64,000 nucleotides of DNA. Source: JAKACA01 sp050010115 (lineage in GTDB: Bacteria > Actinomycetota > Acidimicrobiia > Acidimicrobiales > Bog-793). The translations under genes were made by a program, and so were the position numbers. Shown in pieces: positions 8,340-16,835 of the stretch. Each line of letters opens with the position of its first letter. Within the stretch, counting starts at the first letter, position 1. A model generated the notes under the pieces. That model was given only the letters and a program-made list of their open reading frames with translations. It was not told the origin of the DNA and ran no database searches. The stretch spans positions 1-64,000 of the forward strand of contig JBEKLQ010000010.1 in assembly GCA_050010115.1 (NCBI GenBank), read 5' to 3'.

Positions 8340-9470
8340 ATGGATTGGACGTTCCCGGTCAGCGGTCCCATCGCGGCCCGGCTTGATCTCGCGGCAGGCA
8401 GCGTCGAAGTAGAGCTCGGTCCGACTGACGAGGCAAAGGTCCGCCTCACGCCGCTCGGACCCGACAGTGATCGCGCCCGGGAGCAGATCGAGCACGCAGA
8501 GGTCACCTGCGACGGCTCGCGCCTCGAGGTGAGTGTGCCCAAGCGTTGGCCGCGTGAGTCCCAGCTTCGTCTCAACGTCGTGCTGCCGGCGCGCTCCGCC
8601 GTGCGTGTGAAGACTGCGTCGGCCGACATCGCCTGTGCCGGGACGCTCGGAGTCTTCGAGGTCAAGACGGCGAGCGGCGACGTGTTCATCCAGGACGACT
8701 GCGACGACGCCGACATCAGCACGGCGAGCGGCGACATCCGGCTTGCCGGCGTCCTCGGTCAGGCAGAGATCCGGACCGCCAGTGGCGACGTGTTCACGCA
8801 CGCGATCGGGGGCCAGTTGTCGATCACGACGGCGAGCGGCGACGTGCGGGCTGCGGCGGTCGCCCACGATGCGCGGATCCGCAGCGCATCGGGCGATGTC
8901 TCGATCGGCACTGCGTTCGAAGGCGATCTGACGGTCAACACCGCCTCCGGTGACGTGAAGATCGGCGTCGGCAGCGGAGTCGGCACTTGGCTCGATCTCG
9001 TCACCGTGTCGGGTACGACGCGCTGCACCTTGCCGACCGAGGGGGACGGCAAGCCTGCTGCCACCCTGCGGATCTCGTGCCACACGGTGAGTGGCGACAT
9101 CCTCGTCCGCTCGGGCGACGCGTCCCCGGCTCGAGCCGGTGAAGACGCCGGCACCGGGCCGGCCGGCGACTCGGCGGGCGACTCGGTCGGGAGCGGCCCG
9201 GCGGCGACTCGGCCAGCCGGCGACTCGGCGGGCGGCCCGGTCGGGATCGGCTCGGCGGGCGGCCCGGTCGGGATCGGCGGTAACGACGACCTCGACGCCG
9301 GTGGAGCGAGCTCGTTCGCTAAGTCCGATTCGTGGGGGATGCCCGGCCAGTCGAGCGCGGTCTCGAGCGCAGCTGAGCTGTTGGGGGGCTTGGGCGCGGT
9401 CCTTGGCGACCTCAACCTCGAGCGGCTGGCGTCGTGGCGGGGGCAAGGGCTCCCGTGGCGGAGGCCGTAG
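8340..9470 (+). CDS. DUF4097-type beta-repeat protein
   Basis: 376-residue protein with no signal peptide or membrane segment. Residues ~80-265 are a run of about nine rungs with the pattern T-A-S-G-D-V (for example KTASGDVFIQD, TTASGDVRAAA, NTASGDVKIGV), typical of the DUF4097 beta-solenoid. The tail (~265-345) is low-complexity Gly/Asp/Ser with a 27-bp internal duplication, and the last ~25 residues are an Leu-rich amphipathic segment. A GGGAAAGG ribosome-binding site (8323-8330) lies before ATG 8340. Lying after the RHH gene on the same strand suggests one transcript. Biochemical role is unknown. Confidence 0.8.
   Translation: MDWTFPVSGPIAARLDLAAGSVEVELGPTDEAKVRLTPLGPDSDRAREQIEHAEVTCDGSRLEVSVPKRWPRESQLRLNVVLPARSAVRVKTASADIACAGTLGVFEVKTASGDVFIQDDCDDADISTASGDIRLAGVLGQAEIRTASGDVFTHAIGGQLSITTASGDVRAAAVAHDARIRSASGDVSIGTAFEGDLTVNTASGDVKIGVGSGVGTWLDLVTVSGTTRCTLPTEGDGKPAATLRISCHTVSGDILVRSGDASPARAGEDAGTGPAGDSAGDSVGSGPAATRPAGDSAGGPVGIGSAGGPVGIGGNDDLDAGGASSFAKSDSWGMPGQSSAVSSAAELLGGLGAVLGDLNLERLASWRGQGLPWRRP
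9224..9277. repeat. 27-bp direct duplication in the DUF4097 tail
   Basis: Two identical 27-base units (9224-9250, 9251-9277) starting CTCGGCGGGC, in frame. Confidence 0.8.
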
Positions 9471-9477
9471 GCGCCAC

Positions 9478-10413
9478 CTACGGGTCCGAGCTCAGCGGCT
9501 GGCCGGCGACGTCGAGCGGGCTGAGCTCGACGGGACCCGCCGGCGCTTGTTTCGTGCCGACGCGCCCGGTGGCCAGGAAGCACCCGACAAGGATCAGCAA
9601 GAAACCCACGACCGTCGCCACCCCGACGCTCTCCCCGAGGACCGTCACCCCGAGAACCACCGCCACAACCGGGTTGACGTAGGTGATCACGGTCGCTCGC
9701 ATCGCCCCGACCTCGCTGATGAGTGCGAAGAACACCATGAACGCGACCACCGTGCAGACCAGGGTCAGCGCCACGACTGACTCGATGACCGGGGCCGTGA
9801 GCGTCTTCGGCAGTTCTTGGAACGCAGCGATCGGGGCATAGACCACGGCGCACAAGGCCAGGGAGCCAGCCGCGACACCGACCGGCGGCGCGTCGGAGAG
9901 ATAGCGCGCCACGACCCAAGGGCCGAGGGCGTACCCGACGACGACACCGCCGATCGAGACCGCCGCCCAGAGGTCGGCGCCCCCGACGGCGAAGCCCACG
10001 AGCAACGCCACCCCACCGAACCCCGTCGCCAGGCCGACGAGCCGACGCCGGTCGAGCCGGTCCGATCCGGTCAGCCATGCCAGGAGGGCGCCGACGAGCG
10101 GGACTGCCGCGATGAGGAGGCCCGAGAGCGAGCTCGGCAGCCGCTCCTCGGCGTGGAACAGCAGCCACCACGGACCGCCCATCTCCAGCGCCGTGTACAG
10201 GACCAACGGCCGCCAAGCCTTGAGCAGCGGTCGCAGCGCGCCGCGGACTGCGGCGATGGGCAGGAGGATCAGCGCCCCGCCGCCGGTGCGGAAGAGCACC
10301 AGCAGCGCCGGGTTCATCTCCCGTACCGACACTTTGATGAGCAGGTAGGGAATTCCCCAGATGACGCCGAGTGCCACGAATAGCACCCAGCCGCGACGCG
10401 TCATCGCCTTCAT
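9478..10413 (-). CDS. EamA/DMT-family membrane transporter
   Basis: Inner-membrane drug/metabolite exporter of 311 residues with about ten hydrophobic segments arranged as two EamA halves. The first half starts GWVLFVALGVIWGIPYLLIK; the second contains YVNPVVAVVLGVTVLGE, the family hallmark PVxAxxxGxxxxGE. A short hydrophilic C-terminus follows. It converges on the DUF4097 gene with 7 bases between the stop codons. The divergent isoaspartyl peptidase gene begins 83 bases away. A perfect CCGGAATTCCGG palindrome lies 5 bases before its start. Substrate cannot be told. Confidence 0.88.
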   Translation of the reverse strand: MKAMTRRGWVLFVALGVIWGIPYLLIKVSVREMNPALLVLFRTGGGALILLPIAAVRGALRPLLKAWRPLVLYTALEMGGPWWLLFHAEERLPSSLSGLLIAAVPLVGALLAWLTGSDRLDRRRLVGLATGFGGVALLVGFAVGGADLWAAVSIGGVVVGYALGPWVVARYLSDAPPVGVAAGSLALCAVVYAPIAAFQELPKTLTAPVIESVVALTLVCTVVAFMVFFALISEVGAMRATVITYVNPVVAVVLGVTVLGESVGVATVVGFLLILVGCFLATGRVGTKQAPAGPVELSPLDVAGQPLSSDP

Positions 10414-10495
10414 CCTGCCGGAATTCCGGGGCGGGTCCGGCCGTGCTCGGAGCTAACGTCGGGCGTCCTCACCAAGACGCGACCTGGAGGTTCCC

Positions 10496-11443
10496 ATGAC
10501 CGAGGAAGAGCGCGCCGTATCGGCTGACAACGGACGGCTCGCGCTCCCGGCGATCGTGGTGCACGGCGGGGCGGGGCGGTTCGACCGGGTGAGGACCGAC
10601 GCACACGTCGAGCGCATCGGCGCCGGGCTCTCGGGCGCCCTCGATGCGGGCTGGGCTGTGCTCTCGGCGGGGGGCTCGGCCGTCGACGCCGTCGTCGAGG
10701 CCGTGGCCTACCTGGAGGACAGCGGTCGTTTCAACGCCGGCCGCGGCTCGGTCACGACCTCGGACGGGTCGGTCGAGTTCGACGCGAGCGTGATGAACGC
10801 GTCGACGGGTCGGGTCGGAGCGATCTGCGCGTCGACGTGGCCGGCCAACCCTGTGCGGGTTGCCCGCAAGGTGGCCGAGATCGGCGGCCCGCCTGATGGG
10901 CCGACGCTGCTGGCCGGAGCGGGCGCGGACTCTTTCGCCAGCGAGCAGGGCTTCCAGCCGATGACCCCGGCGATGCTGGCGTCGGCGACGGCGGAGACCG
11001 ACGTCGGCGACGAGATCTCGTCGGAGGCCGGGACTGTCGGGGCGGTTGCCGTCGACGGCGACGGCCGTATCGCCGCGGCGACGAGCACCGGCGGTCGCGC
11101 TGGGCAGATGCGCGGGCGGGTTGGCGACTCACCGATCCCTGGAGCAGGGATCTGGGCGGCGTGCGACACCGCCGCCGTATCGGCTACGGGGGCTGGTGAG
11201 GCATTTGTGGTGGCGGGTTTCTCTCATCGAGTCGACTGGGAGATGCGAGCCGGCGCTGACCTCGACACTGCGATGGCGAGGGCGCTGGCTACCGTGGCCG
11301 GCTTCGGCGGCGACGGCGGCGGGATCGCTATCACGTCGGACGGCACGTTCTCGGCCAGCTTCAACTCAGCTGCTATGGCGCGGGGCTGGCGGGACGCCGG
11401 CGGCACCGTGACGCGGGTGTTCCCGACCGGCACCGGAAGCTAG
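10496..11443 (+). CDS. Isoaspartyl peptidase / type III L-asparaginase
   Basis: N-terminal-nucleophile hydrolase of 315 residues that hydrolyses isoaspartyl dipeptides and L-asparagine. Family landmarks: VVHGGAG near the N-terminus, FNAGRGSV, and DASVMNASTGRVGAI. The autocleavage site is GTVGAVAVD (about residues 180-188), where Thr becomes the nucleophile, followed by ATSTGGRAGQMRGRVGDSPIPGAG in two contiguous pieces. A TGATGAGEA-like anion site is seen as SATGAGEAF. A GGAGG site 8 bases before ATG 10496 supports the start. It stands alone, divergent from the EamA transporter. Confidence 0.92.
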   Translation: MTEEERAVSADNGRLALPAIVVHGGAGRFDRVRTDAHVERIGAGLSGALDAGWAVLSAGGSAVDAVVEAVAYLEDSGRFNAGRGSVTTSDGSVEFDASVMNASTGRVGAICASTWPANPVRVARKVAEIGGPPDGPTLLAGAGADSFASEQGFQPMTPAMLASATAETDVGDEISSEAGTVGAVAVDGDGRIAAATSTGGRAGQMRGRVGDSPIPGAGIWAACDTAAVSATGAGEAFVVAGFSHRVDWEMRAGADLDTAMARALATVAGFGGDGGGIAITSDGTFSASFNSAAMARGWRDAGGTVTRVFPTGTGS

Positions 11444-11492
11444 GCCGGCCGCTGGCCGTCAGCCGTCGGCCGCTCAGCCCGCCCAAGCGAAT

Positions 11493-12710
11493 TCAGCTGC
11501 GCGGCACCTTCGACCAGGGCAGGTCCTTGTCCGTACGGACGTCACCCGGCAACCCGAGTACGCGCTCGCCCAGGATGTTGCGCTGGATCTCCGACGTGCC
11601 GCCTTCGATCGAGTTCGCCCTCGCCCGGAGGAACATCTTCCGCCCTGATCCGGGTGGGCCCACCAGCCCGAGGTGCTCGCTCCGGCGCATCGTGTAGTCG
11701 TAGCCGACCAGAGCAGCTGCCCCCAGCAGGTCCACACACAGTTCGTAGATCCGCTTGTTGAGCTCGGCGAACTGGAGCTTGGCGATCGAGCCCTCCGGGC
11801 CCGGGTTGCCGGCGCGGCGGTTCGAGCCGGCCCGCAGGTTTGTGAGGCGCAGCGCCTCGGCCTCGATCCACAGCTGCGCGAGCCGATCCCGCTCCACGGC
11901 GGTCCTCGAGCCCGGCTCCTCCCGCCAGATCCGGAGGGCCTCGGCGATCGGCCCCGAGCCACGAGCCGGTGCGCCACTCCCGCCGATCGAGGTCCGCTCG
12001 TTCATGAGCGTGCTCATCGACACCCGCCAGCCATCGCCGACATCGCCCACCCGGTCGGCGTCGGGCACCCGCACATCGGTGAGGTACACCTCGTTGAACT
12101 CCGCCTCACCCGTCATCTGGCGGAGCGGCCGTACTTCCACGCCGGCCGAGGCCATGTCGAGGGCGAAGTAGGTGAGGCCTTTGTGCTTCGGCGCTTCGGG
12201 GTCGGTGCGGGTGACGAGCATGCCCCGCTGGGACACGTGGGCGAGCGTGTTCCAGACTTTCTGGCCCGTGACGACCCATTCGTCGCCGTCCCGCACTGCT
12301 CGTGTCGACAGCCCTGCGAGGTCTGAGCCGGCGCCAGGCTCGCTGAACAGCTGGCACCAGGAGTCCTCACCGGTGAACAGGCGCGGGAGCAGGCGGGCCT
12401 TGATCTCGTCGGAGCCGTGGGTGACGATGGTGGGCCCGGCCATCGCCAGGCCGAAGAATTCGAACAAGCCATGCGGCTTGGCACCCGCTTCGGCGAGGCG
12501 GCCGTCGACCACTCGTTGGAAGTGCGGCGGGAGCCCCAACCCACCCAAACCCTCCGGGAAGTGCACCCACGCCAACCCCATGTCGTACTGCTTGTGGCGG
12601 AAGGTGACCGGGTCGGTGGTCGCCGGATCGGCTTCGGCCAGCAGCGCCTCGATGCGCTCGTTGACGGTCGTGGACGGGCCGGCTGACGTCGCGGCGGCAG
12701 TGTCGGTCAT
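11493..12710 (-). CDS. Acyl-CoA dehydrogenase family protein
   Basis: FAD flavoprotein of 405 residues expected to introduce a 2,3-double bond in an acyl-CoA, passing electrons to ETF. Visible signatures: QLFSEPGAGSDLAGL (FAD/substrate-binding motif), VVTGQKVWNT, VRVPDADRVG, and EGGTSEIQRNILGERVLG near the C-terminus. It is acceptable in length for the family though at the long N-terminal end. The methyltransferase gene lies upstream on the same strand, 42 bases away, without an obvious functional link. Chain-length specificity cannot be told. Confidence 0.92.
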   Translation of the reverse strand: MTDTAAATSAGPSTTVNERIEALLAEADPATTDPVTFRHKQYDMGLAWVHFPEGLGGLGLPPHFQRVVDGRLAEAGAKPHGLFEFFGLAMAGPTIVTHGSDEIKARLLPRLFTGEDSWCQLFSEPGAGSDLAGLSTRAVRDGDEWVVTGQKVWNTLAHVSQRGMLVTRTDPEAPKHKGLTYFALDMASAGVEVRPLRQMTGEAEFNEVYLTDVRVPDADRVGDVGDGWRVSMSTLMNERTSIGGSGAPARGSGPIAEALRIWREEPGSRTAVERDRLAQLWIEAEALRLTNLRAGSNRRAGNPGPEGSIAKLQFAELNKRIYELCVDLLGAAALVGYDYTMRRSEHLGLVGPPGSGRKMFLRARANSIEGGTSEIQRNILGERVLGLPGDVRTDKDLPWSKVPRS

Positions 12711-12752
12711 GGTGACAGTCTGGCGCGTCCCACCGGCCGAGGCCTACTCGGC

Positions 12753-13526
12753 TCAGTTGACGAAGCGGCAGATGAGAGTTCCGAACAGCTCGGGGCGCCC
12801 GATCCGGTGGATCGCCCGGGAGTACCAGCGCGGGAACGCCACCGATCGCCCGGGGAAGTAGGTCTCGAAGACCGCCGGGTTCTCGAGATGCCGGATCTCC
12901 AACCCCGAGAAACCCACCTCGTCCCCCACCCGAGCCAGTGCCCTCACGGAATTGGCTCGGTACGCCACCGAGAAATGGGCGACGTGGTCGTGCTCGTGCC
13001 CGGTGTGGCGGGCGCGGGTAGCTCGGAGCAACCGGTCCTCGACACCGAGAGCCATCGAGGCCTTGGCGGCGACACCGAAGTAGTGCCACAGGTTCGGGGT
13101 GACGACGAAGAGCGAGCCTCCGGGTCGCAGGCACTCTCGTGCCGCCCGGAAGAAGGCGACGGGATCGGTCACGTGCTCGACGACGTAGACGGCGAGGGCG
13201 AGATCGAACGCCGGCTTGCCGGCGTGGCCGGCGCGCTCGGCTGCGAACGCCTCGACGGTGGTCTGGTGCCACTCGTCGAGACCGCCGTCGGCTGAGCCTC
13301 GGGCTGAGCCGACCTGATCGGGGTCGATCCCGACGTAGCGGCCCACGAGCGGGCGGACACGTGCCCGGTAGTCGTCGTCGCCATCGCCGGCACCGATGTC
13401 CAGCAGCGAGTCGGCTCCCGTGGCGACCTCGGCCACCCATCGGGCGAGCACGTCGTACTGGTCGTCGGAAGCGGGGAGCATCTCGCTGTGGACAGCGAGG
13501 CGGTCAGATCGAACAGGACGGCTCAC
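12753..13526 (-). CDS. Class I SAM-dependent methyltransferase
   Basis: 257-residue methyltransferase. Motif I LLDIGAGDGDDDY sits at about residues 40-52, an acidic loop YVGIDPDQ follows, and FDLALAVYVVEHVTDP with LRPGGSLFVVTPN gives motifs II-III of the Methyltransf_11 type. The C-terminal half has aromatic and histidine-rich segments (HTGHEHDHVAHFS). Substrate is unknown; a lipid or cell-surface methylation is only a guess. Divergent from the SDR gene at 13579. Confidence 0.85.
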   Translation of the reverse strand: MSRPVRSDRLAVHSEMLPASDDQYDVLARWVAEVATGADSLLDIGAGDGDDDYRARVRPLVGRYVGIDPDQVGSARGSADGGLDEWHQTTVEAFAAERAGHAGKPAFDLALAVYVVEHVTDPVAFFRAARECLRPGGSLFVVTPNLWHYFGVAAKASMALGVEDRLLRATRARHTGHEHDHVAHFSVAYRANSVRALARVGDEVGFSGLEIRHLENPAVFETYFPGRSVAFPRWYSRAIHRIGRPELFGTLICRFVN

Positions 13527-13566
13527 CGGATCAGGCTACGAGGACCGCCGGCTCGGCGCGGCGGCG

Positions 13567-13572
13567 TAGCCT
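13567..13572 (+). promoter_or_regulatory. -10 box, probable leaderless start of SDR gene
   Basis: TAGCCT lies 6 bases before ATG 13579 and there is no Shine-Dalgarno, consistent with transcription starting at or next to the start codon. Confidence 0.45.
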
Positions 13573-13578
13573 GCGGCT

Positions 13579-14409
13579 ATGGAGAACGTGGTGCTCACGA
13601 CAGGTGCGACATCGGGCATCGGCCTCGCGACGGCCGTTGAGATGGCTAAGCGAGGCTGGTGCTCGGTCGGCTCGGCTCGGTCGGACGCGAAGGCCGAACT
13701 GCTCCGCCAGGCTGCAGCCGAGGCGGGTGTCGAGGTCGACACGGTCCTGTTCGACGTTGCCGACGCAGCCGCCTGCGAGCGGGCGATCACCGAGGTGGTC
13801 GCTCGGCATGGCCGACTCGACGGTCTCGTCAACAACGCCGGCTACTCCGCCACCGGCGCAATCGAGGAGGTCAGCGACGACGAGGCGCGGGCCCTGCTGG
13901 AGACGATGGTGATCGCTCCGGCCCGCCTCGCCCGGCTTGCCTTGCCGGTCATGCGGCTGTCTGGCGGTGGCACGATCGTCAACATCTCGTCCATCTACGG
14001 CAGGGTCACCACACCGTTGTCGGGCTGGTACCAGGCCGCCAAGCATGCCCTCGAAGGTTGGTCCGACGCCCTGCGCATGGAGGTGGCGGCCGAGGGAATT
14101 CGTGTGGTGTTGGTGGAACCGGGTGGTTTCAAGACGAACATCTGGGAGGAGTTCGATCGCGACACCGACGGGCGCGAGGGGTCCCGGTACGAGGCGGCGT
14201 ACAAGCGGGCACGCCAGACGATCGGGCTGTCCGCTCCGTTCATGGGTCGGCCCGAGTCGTGCGCCGGCGTAATTGCTCACGCGCTCGAGACACGCTCGCC
14301 CCGGGCGCGCTATCTCGTCGGCGCCGACGCCTTCGTGATCGCGGCAGTGTCGCAGGTCGCCCCGACCAGTGTGATCGATCGGATCAGCCGGATCGTCATC
14401 GGCCTGTAG
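13579..14409 (+). CDS. Short-chain dehydrogenase/reductase
   Basis: NAD(P)-dependent oxidoreductase of 276 residues, classical SDR type. Cofactor motif TGATSGIG at residues 8-15, NNAGY at about 91, catalytic Ser in NISSIYG, and the YQAAK version of YxxxK at about residue 152. A Ser-Ala-Arg-Ser stretch after the second strand suggests NADP preference. The substrate loop VEPGGFKTNIWEEF is present. Single-gene unit followed at once by a strong hairpin. Substrate unknown. Confidence 0.92.
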   Translation: MENVVLTTGATSGIGLATAVEMAKRGWCSVGSARSDAKAELLRQAAAEAGVEVDTVLFDVADAAACERAITEVVARHGRLDGLVNNAGYSATGAIEEVSDDEARALLETMVIAPARLARLALPVMRLSGGGTIVNISSIYGRVTTPLSGWYQAAKHALEGWSDALRMEVAAEGIRVVLVEPGGFKTNIWEEFDRDTDGREGSRYEAAYKRARQTIGLSAPFMGRPESCAGVIAHALETRSPRARYLVGADAFVIAAVSQVAPTSVIDRISRIVIGL

Positions 14410-14411
14410 CG

Positions 14412-14440
14412 GGGGCCCGCCCCCGGGAGGGGCGGGCCCC
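14412..14440. terminator. Strong hairpin after the SDR gene
   Basis: Perfect 12-bp stem GGGGCCCGCCCC / GGGGCGGGCCCC with a 5-base loop, starting 3 bases after the SDR stop and followed by GTTCGTG rather than a T-run. It lies between convergent genes and probably serves both. Confidence 0.75.
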
Positions 14441-14496
14441 GTTCGTGTCATCGGCGTGCCAGTCGCCTCACCGGCAACCGGCGAGCTCCGGTCGGG

Positions 14497-15279
14497 TCAG
14501 GCGTGAGCCCACGTGATCGAGAAGGCGTTGCCGGCGCTGTCGAGCACCGACGGCGCCGCCCGGGTCACGCCCTTGCTCGTCACCATGGTGATCTCGTGCG
14601 GGCCGCTCTTGCCTGTGAACGAGGAGATGGGCTCGTCGGAACCGCCGGCTGCGGCGACGCAGTTCGTGAAGCCCACGGTGCCGAAGTTGGCGAGCTTGGC
14701 GAGCGAGGCACCGACCTCGGGCGATTCGGCGATCCACTCCGCCGACTCCTGCTTCAGCGACGCGCTACCGGTCTTGACCTTGGTGAAGGTCCAGCCGCGG
14801 CTGCTCTTCAGGCTCAGCGTGAAGCTGCTGCCGGACACCGAGACTTCGGCAGTGAGCGTGTCGCCCGCCTGTACCGGGTACTTCGACGGCGAGAGGTTGA
14901 CCGATGCTGCCGGGTACATCTCCCACCAGGCGTAGTACGTGGGGGCCGTGCCGTCGCAGTCCGAGTCGGACCCGAGCTGCTCGACGGAATTCGAGTTGTA
15001 GCCGTCGATGCCAACCCAGAAGGACGAGTACTTTGTGCCTTTGCCTTTGCAGGTGGCGGTCGGCTGCACCCAGGTGCCCTGGACATCGGTGAACTTGGCA
15101 GAGCCTTCGACGCCATAGCCGGACCAGTTGCTGGAAGCCACCGAGTTGTGGAACACCTTCAGATGCGCCTCCGTGTTCACCATGCCGTGGACGGCTTGAG
15201 CGGCCGTCACAGCCACCGTCCCCCCCTGCACCAGCGCGCACACGGCGGCCACGCCGGCGAGACGAACGAGCTTGTTCAT
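14497..15279 (-). CDS. Secreted G1-family (eqolisin) glutamic endopeptidase
   Basis: 260-residue secreted peptidase active at acid pH if it behaves like its fungal relatives. A signal peptide (basic start, hydrophobic core, cleavage near TAAQAVHG) precedes the family signature: SSNWSGYGV, TWVQP, FWVGIDGYN, VEQLGSD with the catalytic Gln, YYAWWEMYP, and SAEWIAESPEV carrying the candidate catalytic Glu. The C-terminus ITWAHA closely matches the end (ATWQHA) of the second G1 protein at 18130-19050. It stands alone between the SDR terminator and ccdA. Confidence 0.88.
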   Translation of the reverse strand: MNKLVRLAGVAAVCALVQGGTVAVTAAQAVHGMVNTEAHLKVFHNSVASSNWSGYGVEGSAKFTDVQGTWVQPTATCKGKGTKYSSFWVGIDGYNSNSVEQLGSDSDCDGTAPTYYAWWEMYPAASVNLSPSKYPVQAGDTLTAEVSVSGSSFTLSLKSSRGWTFTKVKTGSASLKQESAEWIAESPEVGASLAKLANFGTVGFTNCVAAAGGSDEPISSFTGKSGPHEITMVTSKGVTRAAPSVLDSAGNAFSITWAHA

Positions 15280-15378
15280 GTATCCCCTCTTCGTTGAGCG
15301 ATACGGGGCGGTCCCCCCGAGAAGCCGAGAAATCTACCGGCCGGAGAGCACTTCAACAAGTTGTAATGGCTCTTTCGG

Positions 15379-16101
15379 CTACAAGGATTGCAGGTGGGTC
15401 GTCAGCCAGCTCAAGCGGTCGAGGACGAGCAGGATGCCATAGCCCGCCATGCAGGCCGTGGCGACGGCCATGATCGCCCCGACATGACGCCGCATGAACG
15501 CCAGGGCTCCCGCCAGCCGGCCGAACGCCAGGCTCACGGCCAGGCACGGCAGGCCGAGCCCGAGCGAGTAGGCGATGAGGAGCCCGGTGGCATGCGCGAT
15601 GTTGGAGCCTGACGCCGCCAGCGCCAGCACCGAAGCGAGCACGGGTGTCGCGCACGGGGTCCAGCCGAACCCGAACGCCGCGCCGGCCACCGGTGCGGCG
15701 AACGGTCCCAGCTTCGACAGGTTGGGGTGAAAGCGTGCTTCGCGCCCGAGGCCCGGCAGGCGGAGCAGCACTCCGGCTGCCAGGACCGCCGCCATCACGA
15801 GCACGACGGCTCCCGAGATGCGGGTCAGCAACTGCTTGTCGTGGGTGATGGTCTGGCCGACCATGGTGGCGGACAGGCCGACCAGGACGAACACCACCGA
15901 GAAACCCGCCACGAACAGCCCCGTGTCCCGTGCCACCCGCCCGAGGTGGCCGCGTGTCTCGGTGACCGTGGTGATGTCGGTCCCGGTGACGACCGACAGC
16001 ACCACAGGCAAGATTGGCAGCACGCAAGGTGAGACGAACGACAACAGCCCGCCTCCGAACGCGGCGAGATAGCCGACACCGACGACTGCCGTTGTTTGCA
16101 T
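15379..16101 (-). CDS. ccdA: CcdA-like thiol-disulfide membrane transporter
   Basis: 240-residue polytopic membrane protein of the DsbD/CcdA family, which moves reducing equivalents across the membrane for cytochrome c maturation or thiol homeostasis. Six hydrophobic segments are visible. The redox cysteines are in SFVSPCVLPILP (first helix) and GFGWTPCATPVL (fourth helix). The divergent neighbour is a membrane-anchored thioredoxin-like protein whose start is 30 bases away, so the two should form one electron relay. No other cytochrome c biogenesis gene is seen. Confidence 0.92.
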   Translation of the reverse strand: MQTTAVVGVGYLAAFGGGLLSFVSPCVLPILPVVLSVVTGTDITTVTETRGHLGRVARDTGLFVAGFSVVFVLVGLSATMVGQTITHDKQLLTRISGAVVLVMAAVLAAGVLLRLPGLGREARFHPNLSKLGPFAAPVAGAAFGFGWTPCATPVLASVLALAASGSNIAHATGLLIAYSLGLGLPCLAVSLAFGRLAGALAFMRRHVGAIMAVATACMAGYGILLVLDRLSWLTTHLQSL

Positions 16102-16131
16102 TGTGGACCAATCCTGCCCGGTGGGGCTTCG

Positions 16132-16764
16132 ATGTTCAAAGCCGGCACTAGGTTCGTGGTCGCCATGTCCGGAGCTGCTGTGCCCTCAGGTCGCGTTCGG
16201 TTCGGGTGGCGCTTCCGGCTGCTCGTCGTGCTGGCCGTGGCGATCACGGCGTTCGCGGTGCTCGGCATCGTCCAGACACTGCACTACTCGTCGGCGAAGA
16301 CGGGGGTGTCGCAGGACCAGCTGGGTTTCTTCAAGCCGAAGTCGGCAACGCCGGTGGCGTTCTCGTTGCCGCAGCTCACCGCCGCCTCCAAGGCTTCGGA
16401 GACGACGCTGTCGGAGCTGGTCGGCAAGCCGGTCGTGCTGAACCTGTGGGCGAGCTACTGCACTGTCTGCAAGAGCGAGACCCCCGCCCTCACCGCAGTC
16501 GCCCGCAGCATCGGCGACCGGGTCACATTCGTCGGGATCGATTCGGCCGACGAGCGTGGGCCTGCCCTGGCGTTCGAGCACAAATACCCGACGGTGTACC
16601 CGCAGCTGTTCGATCCTGGCGCGATCGTCGCCGATGGCTACGGCGTGCCGGGCCTGCCGGTGACGGTGTTCATCTCGGCGGCGGGCAAGGTCGTCGGCGA
16701 GAACGTGGGTGCGCTCACCGTGGCCAGCCTGCGCCACGACCTGTCGACCCTCTTCGGGCAGTGA
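16132..16764 (+). CDS. Membrane-anchored thioredoxin-like (TlpA/ResA) protein
   Basis: About 210 residues: an N-terminal membrane helix (LLVVLAVAITAFAVLGIV) anchors an extracytoplasmic thioredoxin fold. The redox site is WASYCTVCKSE, a CxxC with Cys near 110 and 113, and the cis-Pro region is GVPGLPVTVFI. It is likely the partner of the divergent CcdA. A GGTGGGG stretch a few bases before ATG 16132 supports this start; ATG 16096 would overlap ccdA, and ATG 16165 is also possible. Target proteins are unknown. Confidence 0.88.
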   Translation: MFKAGTRFVVAMSGAAVPSGRVRFGWRFRLLVVLAVAITAFAVLGIVQTLHYSSAKTGVSQDQLGFFKPKSATPVAFSLPQLTAASKASETTLSELVGKPVVLNLWASYCTVCKSETPALTAVARSIGDRVTFVGIDSADERGPALAFEHKYPTVYPQLFDPGAIVADGYGVPGLPVTVFISAAGKVVGENVGALTVASLRHDLSTLFGQ

Positions 16765-16770
16765 GCATAT

Positions 16771-16829
16771 CTAACTTTTAATAGCCGAGAATAGGCTAAC
16801 TTCTATTCTTGTATAGCATTGGGTATACT
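16771..16829 (+). promoter_or_regulatory. AT-rich promoter with nested inverted repeats before the AAA ATPase gene
   Basis: TATACT (16824-16829) ends 6 bases before GTG 16836, fitting a leaderless transcript. Upstream are AGAATAG (16788-16794) / CTATTCT (16803-16809), a perfect 7-bp inverted repeat with 8-base spacer; TAGCC / GGCTA (16782-16786, 16794-16798); and direct repeats CTAACTT (16771, 16796). The stretch is strikingly AT-rich for this chromosome. Regulator binding is inferred. Confidence 0.55.
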
Positions 16830-16835
16830 GCTGCA

